From contig JAJCZL010000058.1 in the NCBI GenBank assembly GCA_029262415.1, positions 1 through 64,000 of the forward strand: a stretch of 64,000 bases of DNA, in the 5' to 3' direction. The position numbers and the translations under genes are program-made. Origin of the DNA: Deltaproteobacteria bacterium. Lineage in GTDB: Bacteria; Desulfobacterota; Binatia; UBA1149; JAJCZL01. Below are positions 31,861 through 41,328 of the stretch, one piece after another (the stretch's first letter is position 1; the number at the start of each line of letters is the position of its first letter). Under the pieces are notes generated by a model. The model searched no databases. It had not been told where the DNA came from and worked only from the letters and a program-made list of their open reading frames with translations.

Positions 31861-34800
31861 ATGGCTTTGACGGGCATTCGAACCTTTGCGTTGGCTGCAC
31901 TATCTGCGGCCGCGCTTCTCGTACTCGCGTCGCCATCGAATAGTTTCGCGGGCAAAGATCACTGCCGCACGCTGTTGATCGACGGATCCGCGGGCGAAAC
32001 TTCGACCGACAGCGTCGTTTTTCAACTAGTCGACGAAAACGGCGGCACCGTCATCAACCAATCCTGCCAGGTCACCGTTCAGGAGAGCGAAGCGGCGGCC
32101 AGTTTCGGCGAACGTTTGACGATTCAGTGGGGCAACAACGTCAAGACCCCCGGCGACCCGCCGTGCCCGAGCGATGCTGAAGCGATTGTACTCGCGACCA
32201 AATCGAACGGCACGATCAAGTTCCCGAAGAAACTATGCAGCGACAGCAACGGCGGCGCGGGTCCGTCGTGCAAAATCAAGTTCACCCACAAGGTGAAAAA
32301 GTCGACCCTTGAAGTCAAAAAAGGCCCACAGCTGGATATCTGCTGCTGGGAGGGACCTGAATGCAAAGGGGCCAAGTGGGGTACCACCACGGACAACCCC
32401 ATCAATCTTCAGGTTCGCAACAACAGTGTCTCTCTGAGTTTTCTACCGATTGCCGCGACTCTTCCGGCGGCGATCGGTGCCGCCAGCGATCTAGTCGTTG
32501 ATCCGATCGGTATCGAGCAGTTGCCCGTACCGGAGATCCAGGAGTGCCGTCAGGCGATCACAAACGACGTCGCCAAACTTACCAATAGAATCAACTCGGT
32601 GCTCAGTACCTGTCATCTGGCTCAATCGGTGCCTGATCAATCGATCTGCAACACGGTGAGTCCGGCCTCCGACCCTACCGGTTTGGTGTCAGCCGCCGTG
32701 ATCGCTCTTCGCCAAGAAGTTCGCGACGCCTGCGCGGCTCTGGGGTCGCCGGCCAAGCTTTCCTACGCTGAATGTCCGGCTCCCTGCGGCGGCTTAATCG
32801 CCGGACCTGAATGCTTTGGCGGACCGAACAACGGCCTGAGTTGCCGTACCGACGCAGAATGTGATTCGGAGAAACGGTGTTCGGCCGGGACCCTGGGATC
32901 GGCCTGCACCATCGACGGCGATTGTCTGGTGAGCGGTGTGTGCCTTGGGTCGGGTTTTTGCGCCGGCCCGATTTGCACGGTCGATGCCGACTGCGACACC
33001 GTACCCGGCAACGGAAAATGCGTTCGCAAAGGAGACGGTGTGTGCAAGGACCGTTGCGCGGCACCGGGGGCGACTGCGGGCAACCCCTGCGGTGTAGACG
33101 CCGACTGCGATTCGGTGCCCAGTGCAGGCGACGGACGCTGCGCCGACTGGGGCGAGGTCGGAGACTGTGCGGCCTGCCTAACACGAAACTCGATCGAGGC
33201 TGCAATGCTTACGCTGTTCGGCGCTTCGGGATCGACGATCGGTTCCCTGACCCCGGAGGCACAGGACTGCAAGTCTTGGCTTACGCAAATCATGGGCCAA
33301 CTCCTGAAGCTTGAACTGAAAGAGACCAGTAGTTGTCAAAAATTGCTCGATGGCGGCAAGACCGCCTTGCCGACGGCCGCGAGAAAATGTAAGGACGCCG
33401 ACCGTAAAGGAAAACGCGCCAAGGCCGTGGCTGCCATCCTAAACACCCTGCAGAGCGGGAAACAATGCGGCGGCGTGATCCCGGAACTCGACAGTTGCGG
33501 CAACGATGCGGCGACTCTGGGCGCATGCTTGGTGGCTGCGGTCAAGGCGGTGAATCAGGCCTACGGTGTCGCGGCAATCCCCGACTCGCGTTGCGGTGAC
33601 GGCAAGCGGATCGGCGAACAGTGCGACGACGGCAATACCACCGCCGGTGACGGCTGCGCCGCCGACTGCACCTGCGAAGGCAGCTGCGGTGACGGGACTC
33701 GCAACCCGCTATCGGTATGCGGTGAACTCTGCGACGACGGCAACAGCACCAACGGTGACGGTTGCGACAACAACTGTACGCCGACCAGCTGCGGCAACGG
33801 CATCATCACTGCGGGCGAGCAGTGCGAAGCCGATAGCGACTGCCCCGCCGGTCAGCCTTGCAACAACTGTCTATGCGGCGGCTCGGGGACATCGTGCCCG
33901 ACGGCCATGCTGTGGGAGACCCAATCCGACGGTGGCGTAGCCAGTGCCACCGAATACGATTTCGGTTGGAGCGGCGTGTTCCACGGCGCGGACCGCGTTG
34001 CCGGAGCACAGGTAAAACTAGGCCTAGACTGTGGAGCGGGCTCTCCTCCTGCTTGCGGTTCCTGCTCCATCACGGGCATCGATCCTGCGCCTGGAAACTG
34101 CCGCTGTGCAAACGATAACTCAGTCGTTTGCAGTCAGCCCTTCACGGCAGCGGCCGAATGTGGCGGAACGCTTTGCGAGTGCTACCTGTCACCGCCGCAA
34201 GCGCTTTCGGCCGGCGGCGTCGCGCTGTGTTCGCTCCCATTGCTTGCCTCCGAGGTCTCGGGATCGTGGAACGTGGAGGGCGGTGGCGGCAGCGCCAATT
34301 GGGATGAGCTGTCGCTCGTTCGTCTCGGCGTCTCGTTAGGCCAGCCTTGCCCGCTCTGCGTCGGGGATCCCACGCCAAACGACGGCGTCCGCGGCGGGAC
34401 GTGCAGCGGCGGACCCGATAACGGCAGCCCCTGCGATGTAAACGGGACCGGGCCCACCTTCGGAGCGGTCAGTTATGATTGCTTGCCCGACCCGGCCGTA
34501 AACGTCTCCGGCGCGGGGCTAGTAATGAAGAGAACCGAGAGCACGGGTAGCCGGACTCTAGCGGACACCGCCACTACCGGCGCCGCCGCCTGCGGCCTCG
34601 GCGGCGTACTCGACTGTCACTGCGCTGTGTGCTCCGCTGACAACACAGTTGCCTGCAATACAGACGCGGATTGCACGGCCGTCGGCGCAGGCACCTGCAG
34701 TTCCGACGGTTTGGGTGCTTCCCGTATGCCGAACAACTGCAGCAACGATTCGTTCGTGTGTACGGACGACGGCGACGGCGTGCACGGTCACTGCTCTGCG

Positions 34801-35109
34801 ACGGTTGACTCTTTCTGCGACCTTTTCTTACGTGCCAACGGCAGCGGCGTTGTCGGCTGTCTTACCAATGGCGACTGCCTGGCTCAGGGCTCCGCATGCC
34901 CTGGGGGCGATTGCGGGGTCTGCGCACTGACTCAGAACCGATCTTGTTTCCTTCCCGCCATCAACGCCGCGGGAGTGCCAAACCCGGGCAATCCGATTTC
35001 GGTCGGAATTGTCTGCGTTGCGCCTACAGTCAGTCCCGCAGCCAACGCCGTCATCGGCTTGTCGGGGCCGGCGCGCTCGGTCACGCAACGAACGGTGACG
35101 TTTGAATAG
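31861..35109 (+). CDS. Large secreted Cys-rich protein, DUF4215 repeats in the middle
   Basis: 1082 residues from the ATG at 31861 (GGGGGAG five bases upstream). Signal peptide ends near SNSFAG (residue 31). The first ~280 residues are a compact domain of unknown family, with Lys-rich KFTHKVKKSTLEVKKGP. Then come CSAGTLGSACTIDGDC and DADCDTVPGNGKC repeats shared with the divergent gene, a Lys/Leu-rich helical segment, two or three DUF4215 repeats (EQCDDGNTTAGDGC, ELCDDGNSTNGDGC) near residues 585-650, and a long C-terminal region with further scattered cysteines. No LPxTG, beta-barrel or autotransporter end is seen. The function is unknown; export and disulfide-rich structure are the only safe statements. 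Confidence 0.85.
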   Translation: MALTGIRTFALAALSAAALLVLASPSNSFAGKDHCRTLLIDGSAGETSTDSVVFQLVDENGGTVINQSCQVTVQESEAAASFGERLTIQWGNNVKTPGDPPCPSDAEAIVLATKSNGTIKFPKKLCSDSNGGAGPSCKIKFTHKVKKSTLEVKKGPQLDICCWEGPECKGAKWGTTTDNPINLQVRNNSVSLSFLPIAATLPAAIGAASDLVVDPIGIEQLPVPEIQECRQAITNDVAKLTNRINSVLSTCHLAQSVPDQSICNTVSPASDPTGLVSAAVIALRQEVRDACAALGSPAKLSYAECPAPCGGLIAGPECFGGPNNGLSCRTDAECDSEKRCSAGTLGSACTIDGDCLVSGVCLGSGFCAGPICTVDADCDTVPGNGKCVRKGDGVCKDRCAAPGATAGNPCGVDADCDSVPSAGDGRCADWGEVGDCAACLTRNSIEAAMLTLFGASGSTIGSLTPEAQDCKSWLTQIMGQLLKLELKETSSCQKLLDGGKTALPTAARKCKDADRKGKRAKAVAAILNTLQSGKQCGGVIPELDSCGNDAATLGACLVAAVKAVNQAYGVAAIPDSRCGDGKRIGEQCDDGNTTAGDGCAADCTCEGSCGDGTRNPLSVCGELCDDGNSTNGDGCDNNCTPTSCGNGIITAGEQCEADSDCPAGQPCNNCLCGGSGTSCPTAMLWETQSDGGVASATEYDFGWSGVFHGADRVAGAQVKLGLDCGAGSPPACGSCSITGIDPAPGNCRCANDNSVVCSQPFTAAAECGGTLCECYLSPPQALSAGGVALCSLPLLASEVSGSWNVEGGGGSANWDELSLVRLGVSLGQPCPLCVGDPTPNDGVRGGTCSGGPDNGSPCDVNGTGPTFGAVSYDCLPDPAVNVSGAGLVMKRTESTGSRTLADTATTGAAACGLGGVLDCHCAVCSADNTVACNTDADCTAVGAGTCSSDGLGASRMPNNCSNDSFVCTDDGDGVHGHCSATVDSFCDLFLRANGSGVVGCLTNGDCLAQGSACPGGDCGVCALTQNRSCFLPAINAAGVPNPGNPISVGIVCVAPTVSPAANAVIGLSGPARSVTQRTVTFE

Positions 35110-35129
35110 GGCCCCATTGCGGGGCCTAT
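35106..35129 (+). terminator. Hairpin at the end of the plus-strand Cys-rich gene
   Basis: ATAGG-GCCCC and GGGGCCTAT pair into a 9-bp GC-rich stem with one bulged base around ATTGC. The left arm overlaps the stop codon at 35107. No T-run follows, so termination strength is doubtful. The next ~260 bp up to the phosphotransferase stop hold nothing I recognise. Confidence 0.45.
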
Positions 35130-35389
35130 CAGGAGACCGACTCAAGACCCACCCGGCCCGGGCGAGTTGGTCAGTGATGTGGCGAAATCGAGCGAGAGAT
35201 CGTCGAGCAAGGCTGCGCGGCGGGTCATCGAGGTTATCCACATTCCGCACGGAATGTGCAGCCGGGCCTGTCAGCGTGCGGTCCAGGCGCACCGTCTGTT
35301 TGAATAAATCCGCGAAGTCCGCCGCGTGGCGTGCTCGGAATCGATTGATCTTGCCGCTGGAACCGCTCCGCCTACGGGGATGACCGGGT

Positions 35390-36448
35390 TCAGCCCGGGA
35401 TGCGCAGTTCGTCGGCCAGATAGCGGTTGCAGAGATCAATGACCAGTTCGGCCAGCAGCGGTGCGAACGCGCGGGCTTCATCGATCTCCGGTCGGCTGAC
35501 CGGCCAGCCTAGGTAGCTGAGTCCACGCGCCATCATCATGGTGGGCATCATCTGTTCGTACTCGGCCGGCATGGCTCTAACCGAACGGTAGCCTGCCGTC
35601 AGTGCCTTGCAGATGGTCTCAAAGTCCGGATCCAACTGCAGAAAGAACAACGAGGTCGCGAACTCGAACAGGAACCAGCCGCTGCCGGCGTCGTTGAAGT
35701 CGATCAAGTAGGCGCAGTCGTCGGCGACCAGGATGTTTTCGGGAAGGAAGTCGCCGTGTAGCAACCCGTAACGGTCGGGTGCCTCGCCGAAGTCGAGCAG
35801 GCGCTGACGGACACGATCGCGCGTCTCGATAATGCGGCTACGTTGCGCGTCGCTGAGGCAGTCAAGCTCCCAGAACCGGCCCCACTCCGGATCCTCACCA
35901 ACGAGGCTGTCGGCGTTCCATGCCGGCAGAGCGAAATCCGACGGTGGTGACCACGATGCACCGAAAGAGTGCAGTCGCGCGGCAAACTCACCGAGGGTGT
36001 AGTAGTTGCGCGCCTTGGTCTCAACGGCGCCGCTCGCGCCGTGCTCGACACTGCCGAACGGAGCACCGTCGATCCAGCTCAGAACGTCGCAACGCCGCGC
36101 TTCGGGAATCCCGTCGACGACGACGTAAGCGAAGGGTTCGCCGTCCACCGTCGGTATCGGTGCGGGCGTCGGCAGACCGTGCCCGGCAAGTGCCCCCATC
36201 CAAATGTACTCCGAGCGCACGTGTTGGTCGCTGCGGTAGCCGGGCCGGTGAATACGTAGGACACTGCGCTCGCCGTCGGGGCGCTGGATCGCAAAGACGG
36301 CGTTCTCCCGGTACTTGATCGGGCTGATCTTCGAGCCTTGCGCATTCCAATGCGCCAAGGCCTTCTCGGCCATGCGCTCGAGTCTCAGCAACTGCTCGGA
36401 AGTCGGGATCCGGTAAAAGCCGTCGTCGCTCGGCTTCGGCCCCGTCAT
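35390..36448 (-). CDS. APH-family kinase (aminoglycoside phosphotransferase fold)
   Basis: 352 residues. The ATP/phosphotransfer loop LLHGDFLPENILV (HGDxxxxN) and metal site LIDFNDAGSGWFLFEFA are clear; the N-terminal lobe shows YRENAVFAIQRPDGERSVLRIHRPGYRS. Family members phosphorylate aminoglycosides, choline, homoserine or hydroxylysine. The ATG overlaps by one base the stop of a class III aminotransferase-like gene (TGATG), so the two are almost surely co-translated. In animals an APH-like hydroxylysine kinase works with a class III PLP phospholyase of the same kind, which makes an amino-alcohol kinase more likely than antibiotic resistance. Substrate not known. Confidence 0.85.
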   Translation of the reverse strand: MTGPKPSDDGFYRIPTSEQLLRLERMAEKALAHWNAQGSKISPIKYRENAVFAIQRPDGERSVLRIHRPGYRSDQHVRSEYIWMGALAGHGLPTPAPIPTVDGEPFAYVVVDGIPEARRCDVLSWIDGAPFGSVEHGASGAVETKARNYYTLGEFAARLHSFGASWSPPSDFALPAWNADSLVGEDPEWGRFWELDCLSDAQRSRIIETRDRVRQRLLDFGEAPDRYGLLHGDFLPENILVADDCAYLIDFNDAGSGWFLFEFATSLFFLQLDPDFETICKALTAGYRSVRAMPAEYEQMMPTMMMARGLSYLGWPVSRPEIDEARAFAPLLAELVIDLCNRYLADELRIPG

Positions 36449-37767
36449 CAGCCCGCCGCTCTTTTGTTCTCGACGTCGCTCAACGCAGCCTCGAGTTTGG
36501 CAATCACTAAGTCACAGTAGGGTTCGTCGACGAGAAGCCCCGGCTTGAACTGCAGCACCGAGAAATCGAAACCGGCGAACATCGCCCACAGCCCGTGCTT
36601 GTAGAGCTGGGTGGACATCAGAATCCCACCCATCGCGTCGTCGAACTCCAGACCCATGACCAACCCGGTGCGGCGAATGCCTGTCAAGAACGGATGGCGT
36701 CGCTGAAGTTCCGTCAGTTGCTTACCGAGGTACTCAGAGATGCTGCGGGCGTTGGCCAGCGAACTCTCGCTGCTGCAAATGTCGAGGACGCGCGAAGCGA
36801 CCAGGCAACCGATCTCGGCCCCCCCAAACGTCGAGACGTAGCCCCACCCTTTCTCTTTGAGCCATGCACCGACGGCCCTGGTCATCACTACCGCGGCGAT
36901 CGGATACAAACCCGCAGACAGACCTTTGCCGGTAACGAGGATGTCGGGCTCGATACCCCAATTCTCTACCGCCCATAGTTTGCCGGTGCGGCCGAGTCCG
37001 GTTTGCACCTCGTCGGCGATGTAGAGGGTTCCAAAACGCTCGCACAAAGACTTGACACCTTCGAGGTAGCCGTCTTGCGGCGGGCAAAAGCCTGCGGTCG
37101 CGGGAATCGTCTCGATCAGAACCGCGGCGATGTCGCCGGGTGTCAGCGCATTTTGCATCGCGTCGAGATCATTAAAGGGAACTTTAACGAAGTCAGCGGG
37201 AAAGTCGCTGTGAAAGTAGCGCGCGTTATCGTCATTGCCGGCCGCACCCGAGAGCCCGTTGCTACCGTGAAAGCCGCTTTCGAGGCAGACGATCTTGCGG
37301 CGTCCGGTCGCATAGCGCGCCGACTTGATGGCGACGTCGTTGGCCTCGCTGCCGCCGGCGGCGAAGACCGTGTAGTGAAGATCGCCGGGGGTCAACCTTG
37401 CGAGCTTCTCGGCGAGTAGTGCCCGCGGCTCGCTCGGGAAATGGTGGTTGCCGATGTCCCAATCGGCCAGCGCGTCGTTGAGTGCCGCCAGCGCATCGGG
37501 GTGTCGGTGACCGAGATTGTAGGTACCGCCGTTCAGGTGCAGGTCGAGCAGTTCGTGTCCGTCGAGGTCCCAGATGCGGTAGCCTTCGCGCCTGCCGATC
37601 ACCAACGGAAGGCCGAGGCCGACGAAAGTCTCGACGCGGTTGGGCACCATGTACTCGTGGGCCAGCATCAGCGTGCGCCGCTTACGCTCGGAGATTGCCT
37701 TGAGATCGTCGAGAAAGCCGGGCGGCGGTGCGGCAGTTAACGTGTCGTCTTGTCGCGCGTGGGCCAT
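36448..37767 (-). CDS. Class III aminotransferase-like PLP enzyme
   Basis: 439 residues from the ATG at 37767, with AGGAGG upstream; the frame is open further but that part overlaps the crotonase gene. The PLP fold is clear: AAGGSEANDVAIKSAR for cofactor phosphate, IADEVQTGLGRTGKLWA with the Asp that pairs with the pyridine nitrogen, and TGKGLSAGLYPI with the Schiff-base Lys. Class III members include omega-amino-acid transaminases, glutamate-1-semialdehyde aminomutase and the phospholyases acting on phosphoethanolamine or phosphohydroxylysine. The overlapping APH-like kinase favours the phospholyase possibility, but an ordinary transaminase is not excluded. Confidence 0.88.
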   Translation of the reverse strand: MAHARQDDTLTAAPPPGFLDDLKAISERKRRTLMLAHEYMVPNRVETFVGLGLPLVIGRREGYRIWDLDGHELLDLHLNGGTYNLGHRHPDALAALNDALADWDIGNHHFPSEPRALLAEKLARLTPGDLHYTVFAAGGSEANDVAIKSARYATGRRKIVCLESGFHGSNGLSGAAGNDDNARYFHSDFPADFVKVPFNDLDAMQNALTPGDIAAVLIETIPATAGFCPPQDGYLEGVKSLCERFGTLYIADEVQTGLGRTGKLWAVENWGIEPDILVTGKGLSAGLYPIAAVVMTRAVGAWLKEKGWGYVSTFGGAEIGCLVASRVLDICSSESSLANARSISEYLGKQLTELQRRHPFLTGIRRTGLVMGLEFDDAMGGILMSTQLYKHGLWAMFAGFDFSVLQFKPGLLVDEPYCDLVIAKLEAALSDVENKRAAG

Positions 37768-37768
37768 G

Positions 37769-38548
37769 TCATCGTCCTCCTGGTTTGCGTTTACCCGGTG
37801 GTTTGAGCACTGCCATCGATGCATCTTGGGCTTGCGGGCTGATCCATTGCTCGAGCATCGGATCGGTGCCGCTAGAGATCACTGCTTGGATCTTCTCTAT
37901 AGCAGCCTCGCGCACCTGGTGCTTGATGCGCCGGTAACCGTCGGCGGGCATACCCGCCATGTCGCGTGCGATTTCGATTGCGCGCTCAAGTACGGCTTGC
38001 GGCCGCTGGAGTTCATCGAAGATGCCGCGCCTGAGCGCTTCGTCGGATCCGAAAGTCCGCGCAAAGAGCGTGATGTAGCGAACGTCCTGCGGCGGGCACT
38101 CGGCGTGGAGCACGATCATGGGAACCGCCGGAAAAGGAATCCCGACCCGAGCCTCGGTCAAGCCGAAGCTGGCGGTCCCGGTCGGGCCGATCCGGTAATC
38201 GGCGGTCAGTGCCAAGATGAAGGCACCGGCAACCGCGTGCCCGTTGACGGCGGCGACGACCGGAACCGGGCATGCGTATAGTTTGCCGACGAGACCATTC
38301 AAAACTCCGAGGAATTCTCGTTGCTCTGCTTGCGTGTAAGTCGGCACACGCCTGAGGTCAAGGCCGCCGGAGAAAAAACTGCCGGTGCCGGTGAGCACCA
38401 GAGCCGCGGCCTCGCGCACCGGCTCGCTCTCCATTGCGGCTTCGACTGCGTGCGCAAGTTCGAGGCCGATCGCGTTGGCCGGCGGCCTGTTGAGGCTGAG
38501 CACGGTGACCGCGCCGCGCCGCTCGATCAATACCAAGTCTGCTGACAT
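37769..38548 (-). CDS. Enoyl-CoA hydratase/isomerase family protein
   Basis: 259 residues. SFFSGGLDLRRV and AAVNGHAVAGAFILALTADYRIG are the oxyanion-hole segments of the crotonase fold. The catalytic Glu positions are less clear than in true hydratases: the second region reads FGLTEARVGIPFP, which is closer to isomerase/lyase-like relatives. The GRRRGAVTVLSLNRPPANAIG beginning is typical. The stop lies one base before the aminotransferase ATG, so it heads a three-gene operon with the PLP enzyme and kinase. Confidence 0.88.
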   Translation of the reverse strand: MSADLVLIERRGAVTVLSLNRPPANAIGLELAHAVEAAMESEPVREAAALVLTGTGSFFSGGLDLRRVPTYTQAEQREFLGVLNGLVGKLYACPVPVVAAVNGHAVAGAFILALTADYRIGPTGTASFGLTEARVGIPFPAVPMIVLHAECPPQDVRYITLFARTFGSDEALRRGIFDELQRPQAVLERAIEIARDMAGMPADGYRRIKHQVREAAIEKIQAVISSGTDPMLEQWISPQAQDASMAVLKPPGKRKPGGR

Positions 38549-38578
38549 GCTCGCTCCCGCCTCGTCTCTGCGGCTCTC

Positions 38579-39355
38579 CTACACTGAACGGGGGACCACC
38601 GCTCGGCCGCTGGTAACTTCCGAGAAAAACCATTCGTGAAACCCGTGCGCCAAAAGCCACTCAATCCGGTCGCCGCGCCAGACGATCTTTTCACCCTCGT
38701 AGGGCGAGCCACCCGCCATGAACTTCTCGACGGCGGTGCGCATCACGTACTCGAGATCCTCTCTTACCACATCGTGAAGCCGCATCCGTCGGTTCCACGC
38801 CAGAAGCTTCGGATAGGTGGACGCTTCGAGCACAATTCCAAGCACCTTCAGTGACGAAACGTGGGGAAACAAAGAGAAATCGGCGATCGACAGGCGGCCG
38901 CACACGAAGCCTTCCGCATCGATGGACGCTTCGAGTGTAGCAAGGATCTTGTGCAACTCTTCGCGACCGGCCTCCAGCAATCCTTGCGGGGGCTGGTCGG
39001 ACCGGCGGTGGGTAGGCCACGTCCAGATCGAGATGTCGTGAATGATCGCATCGATCACGGTATCGGCGACGCGCTGCCAGCGCCGTGCCTCGGCACGAGG
39101 TTCGGCACCGGCGGGAAAGATCGCAGGATCAGGAAATCGGTCGTCCAGGTAAGCGACGATGTCGGCTGAGTCGGTCACCGTGAGCGAACCATCGACCAGC
39201 ACCGGCACCTCGGAGCGCGCGTTGACCCGGGCGAGACGCCCGTGCTCTTTCAGGGCAAGAGCATCGATCGAATCGTACTGCACTCCCTTGAAGGCAAGTA
39301 CCATCCGCACCTTGCGCGCAAAGGGGCTGAACGGATTGTCGTACAGGGTCAACAC
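38579..39355 (-). CDS. Glutathione S-transferase-like protein
   Basis: 258 residues from a GTG. The thioredoxin-like N-terminal domain has LYDNPFSPFARKVRMVLAFKG, with Ser in the SPFA position that activates glutathione in many bacterial GSTs, and SEVPVLVDGSLTVTDSADIVAYLDDRF with the cis-Pro and the Ser/Asp that hold the gamma-glutamyl end. The helical C-terminal domain runs from about residue 85, longer than usual by some 40 residues because of a tail after VEKFMAGGS. It sits 30 bp upstream of the crotonase gene. Real glutathione use is not shown. Confidence 0.85.
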   Translation of the reverse strand: MLTLYDNPFSPFARKVRMVLAFKGVQYDSIDALALKEHGRLARVNARSEVPVLVDGSLTVTDSADIVAYLDDRFPDPAIFPAGAEPRAEARRWQRVADTVIDAIIHDISIWTWPTHRRSDQPPQGLLEAGREELHKILATLEASIDAEGFVCGRLSIADFSLFPHVSSLKVLGIVLEASTYPKLLAWNRRMRLHDVVREDLEYVMRTAVEKFMAGGSPYEGEKIVWRGDRIEWLLAHGFHEWFFSEVTSGRAVVPRSV

Positions 39356-39573
39356 GGCGTTCTGTCTTTGTCACGAATCCAGTGGTGTATGAAGCGAGTG
39401 ACTCACAGGCGGCCCTTGCGGTACTCGGTCGGACAACGACACTGCGCGCAGCCGCGCTACATCGGGTTTGCGACGTGGATCAAATGGCTCTCCTTGTCGC
39501 CGCGGCGTAGATGTCTCCGTCGCCCGACCGGCGGCTTTCCGGTACTCCCCAAAACCCGCACACGAGAGCCGCG

Positions 39574-41328
39574 TCAATACTCCTCCGGGTTGTGCCTCTC
39601 TCCGTGACACGTCAGATAGCATCGTCCGTGCTTGTTCCCAAGATCTATAAACTCCAGTCGACCGGTCCCGGGATCCGCCGATACCACCGAGAGATCGAAG
39701 TTGATGAGGTGGGAATTGTTTACCGAGTTGCCCTGGGTGGAACTTATGCCGTGAGGGTCGTGACAAACACTACATGGGGCGTCTTCGCCTCGGATGTGTT
39801 TGTCGTGCTCGTCGAAACTGTCGTCATTGAGCAAACTCGTTTGGCTATGACACTTGAAACACATCTGGTACTGGACCGGAGTGTACCCGATGCCGTCAAG
39901 CAAGTTGTAGCGTCGCTCGAGTATATGATCGTACATAGAACCGTGCGGCCCGGCGGGGCCGCTTCCGCCTGCTCCGGGCCCCGTGTCGCTCGCATGGCAG
40001 TCGGTGCAGTAGATGTAACTAGATTCGGTGTAGGGCGGAAGAAGACTGGGAACATCGTTGTTATTACCGAGGGCAACGACAGGATGAAACGAAGGACCCG
40101 GAAATTCGAACTGTAGCCGCTTGTCCACCTGCGCAAGCTGTCGGTTTACCGGAGGGGTCGTCATGGAAAACTCGCCGTGACACTTGAAGCATACCTCGTA
40201 CTGGAAAGTGACATTAGCGACAGGCTGCCCAGCGGCATCTATTCCCGTCGCGCCACGCAACGCCCCGCTCGCAAACGGCGCGATCGCGGCCGTCTCGGTG
40301 GCAGCATGCGGATTGTGACAGTCAGTGCACTCTACGTGACTGGTCATCGGTAGGCCGGCATCCTCGTTGGGCTCGTGAACGTCGGTCTCGGCCGCAACGG
40401 GGTGGTTGAACGGCGTCGTGATGTCTGCCGCAATGTCAGTGGCCGCTACCTGTCCGTTGTGACATACGAGGCAATTGTCCTCTTCAAACCCGTAGTTCAG
40501 TATCCACGCGGTGCTCCCGGCGGCATGCGGGCGGTGACAGTTAGCACACGCGTTATCCGCAACCGTCGTCAAATCACTCCCCGGCCACGGATCGGGTAGT
40601 GTACCGTTCCATGTCGCCAGTGACGTCGCATGTACTGACGTCGTCCAGTCGGAGTGATCGTGGCAAGTACGGCACAGTTCCGAGCCCACGGTGGACGCCA
40701 CCAGGAACTTCCCAAAGCCCTCCTCGTGGGGGTCGTGGCAAGAGGTGCACTGAAGTTGCCCGAACCCATCCAACCTAACGTCGCCTGTCAACGCTACCGG
40801 GTCTACTAGATCCGGGTTAGTTGCAGCTAGATTGCCGTCGTAATCGAATGACACCGGATGGTCGTCACTCAAGTCGCTACCAATCAGACCCGGCCCGGCG
40901 GGCAGGAATCGTACGCCACCGACAAAACCGACCTCTGCAGCTTCACTCAACAGCGCACCCAACGCGACGGTTCCGTCGTGACACGACAGACATAGTTTGC
41001 TCGCCCCGGTGGGCTGGCCGACTACGGCCGTTAGTGTCGGACTGTCATACGGGATGTATGTGGCCGTCGAATCCTCACGGTTCCACAGTATGCCCTGAGT
41101 TACCGACGCATGGTGCGGTGTGTGGCAGAAGATACAAAGGCGCGATTCTTGATCAGCCTTGACCGTTCCCGGTCCGGACACCGACAAGTTGTGCTTGGTG
41201 TTCTGAATCCCGGCGTGAACTGGTAACGCCAGCAAAGTAACGAACGACAGAGCGAGGGGAATGATATAATACACGGCTGATCTAGTTCCCAAGGTACTCG
41301 AAGACCTGAACCCGCTTATTGTATCCAT
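39574..41328 (-). CDS. Dodecaheme cytochrome c, exported
   Basis: 584 residues from the ATG at 41328, chosen because it gives a full signal peptide (LALSFVTLLALPVHAG); a GTG at 41274, 7 bases after the upstream stop, is an alternative. Twelve heme sites: eleven CxxCH (CIFCH, CLSCH, CTSCH, CRTCH, CANCH, CLVCH, CTDCH, CFKCH, CTDCH, CFKCH, CSVCH) and a final CYLTCH with three intervening residues. The first four-heme stretch (CHTPHH, GILWNRE, GASKLCLSCHDGT, DDHPVSFDYD) matches the tetraheme protein at 47277. It is the last gene of the porin/propeller operon and is probably periplasmic or surface-exposed, completing an outer-membrane conduit. Confidence 0.88.
   Translation of the reverse strand: MDTISGFRSSSTLGTRSAVYYIIPLALSFVTLLALPVHAGIQNTKHNLSVSGPGTVKADQESRLCIFCHTPHHASVTQGILWNREDSTATYIPYDSPTLTAVVGQPTGASKLCLSCHDGTVALGALLSEAAEVGFVGGVRFLPAGPGLIGSDLSDDHPVSFDYDGNLAATNPDLVDPVALTGDVRLDGFGQLQCTSCHDPHEEGFGKFLVASTVGSELCRTCHDHSDWTTSVHATSLATWNGTLPDPWPGSDLTTVADNACANCHRPHAAGSTAWILNYGFEEDNCLVCHNGQVAATDIAADITTPFNHPVAAETDVHEPNEDAGLPMTSHVECTDCHNPHAATETAAIAPFASGALRGATGIDAAGQPVANVTFQYEVCFKCHGEFSMTTPPVNRQLAQVDKRLQFEFPGPSFHPVVALGNNNDVPSLLPPYTESSYIYCTDCHASDTGPGAGGSGPAGPHGSMYDHILERRYNLLDGIGYTPVQYQMCFKCHSQTSLLNDDSFDEHDKHIRGEDAPCSVCHDPHGISSTQGNSVNNSHLINFDLSVVSADPGTGRLEFIDLGNKHGRCYLTCHGERHNPEEY

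Noticed and set aside
35110-35389. Possible gene remnant between the Cys-rich gene and the phosphotransferase
   Set aside because: A minus-strand frame reads DFADLFKQTVRLDRTL and looks faintly protein-like, but there is no start, no family match and the frame crosses the neighbouring genes.
35390-36448. Aminoglycoside resistance gene
   Set aside because: The fold is APH, but the overlap with a PLP enzyme and general-metabolism context argue for a metabolic kinase.
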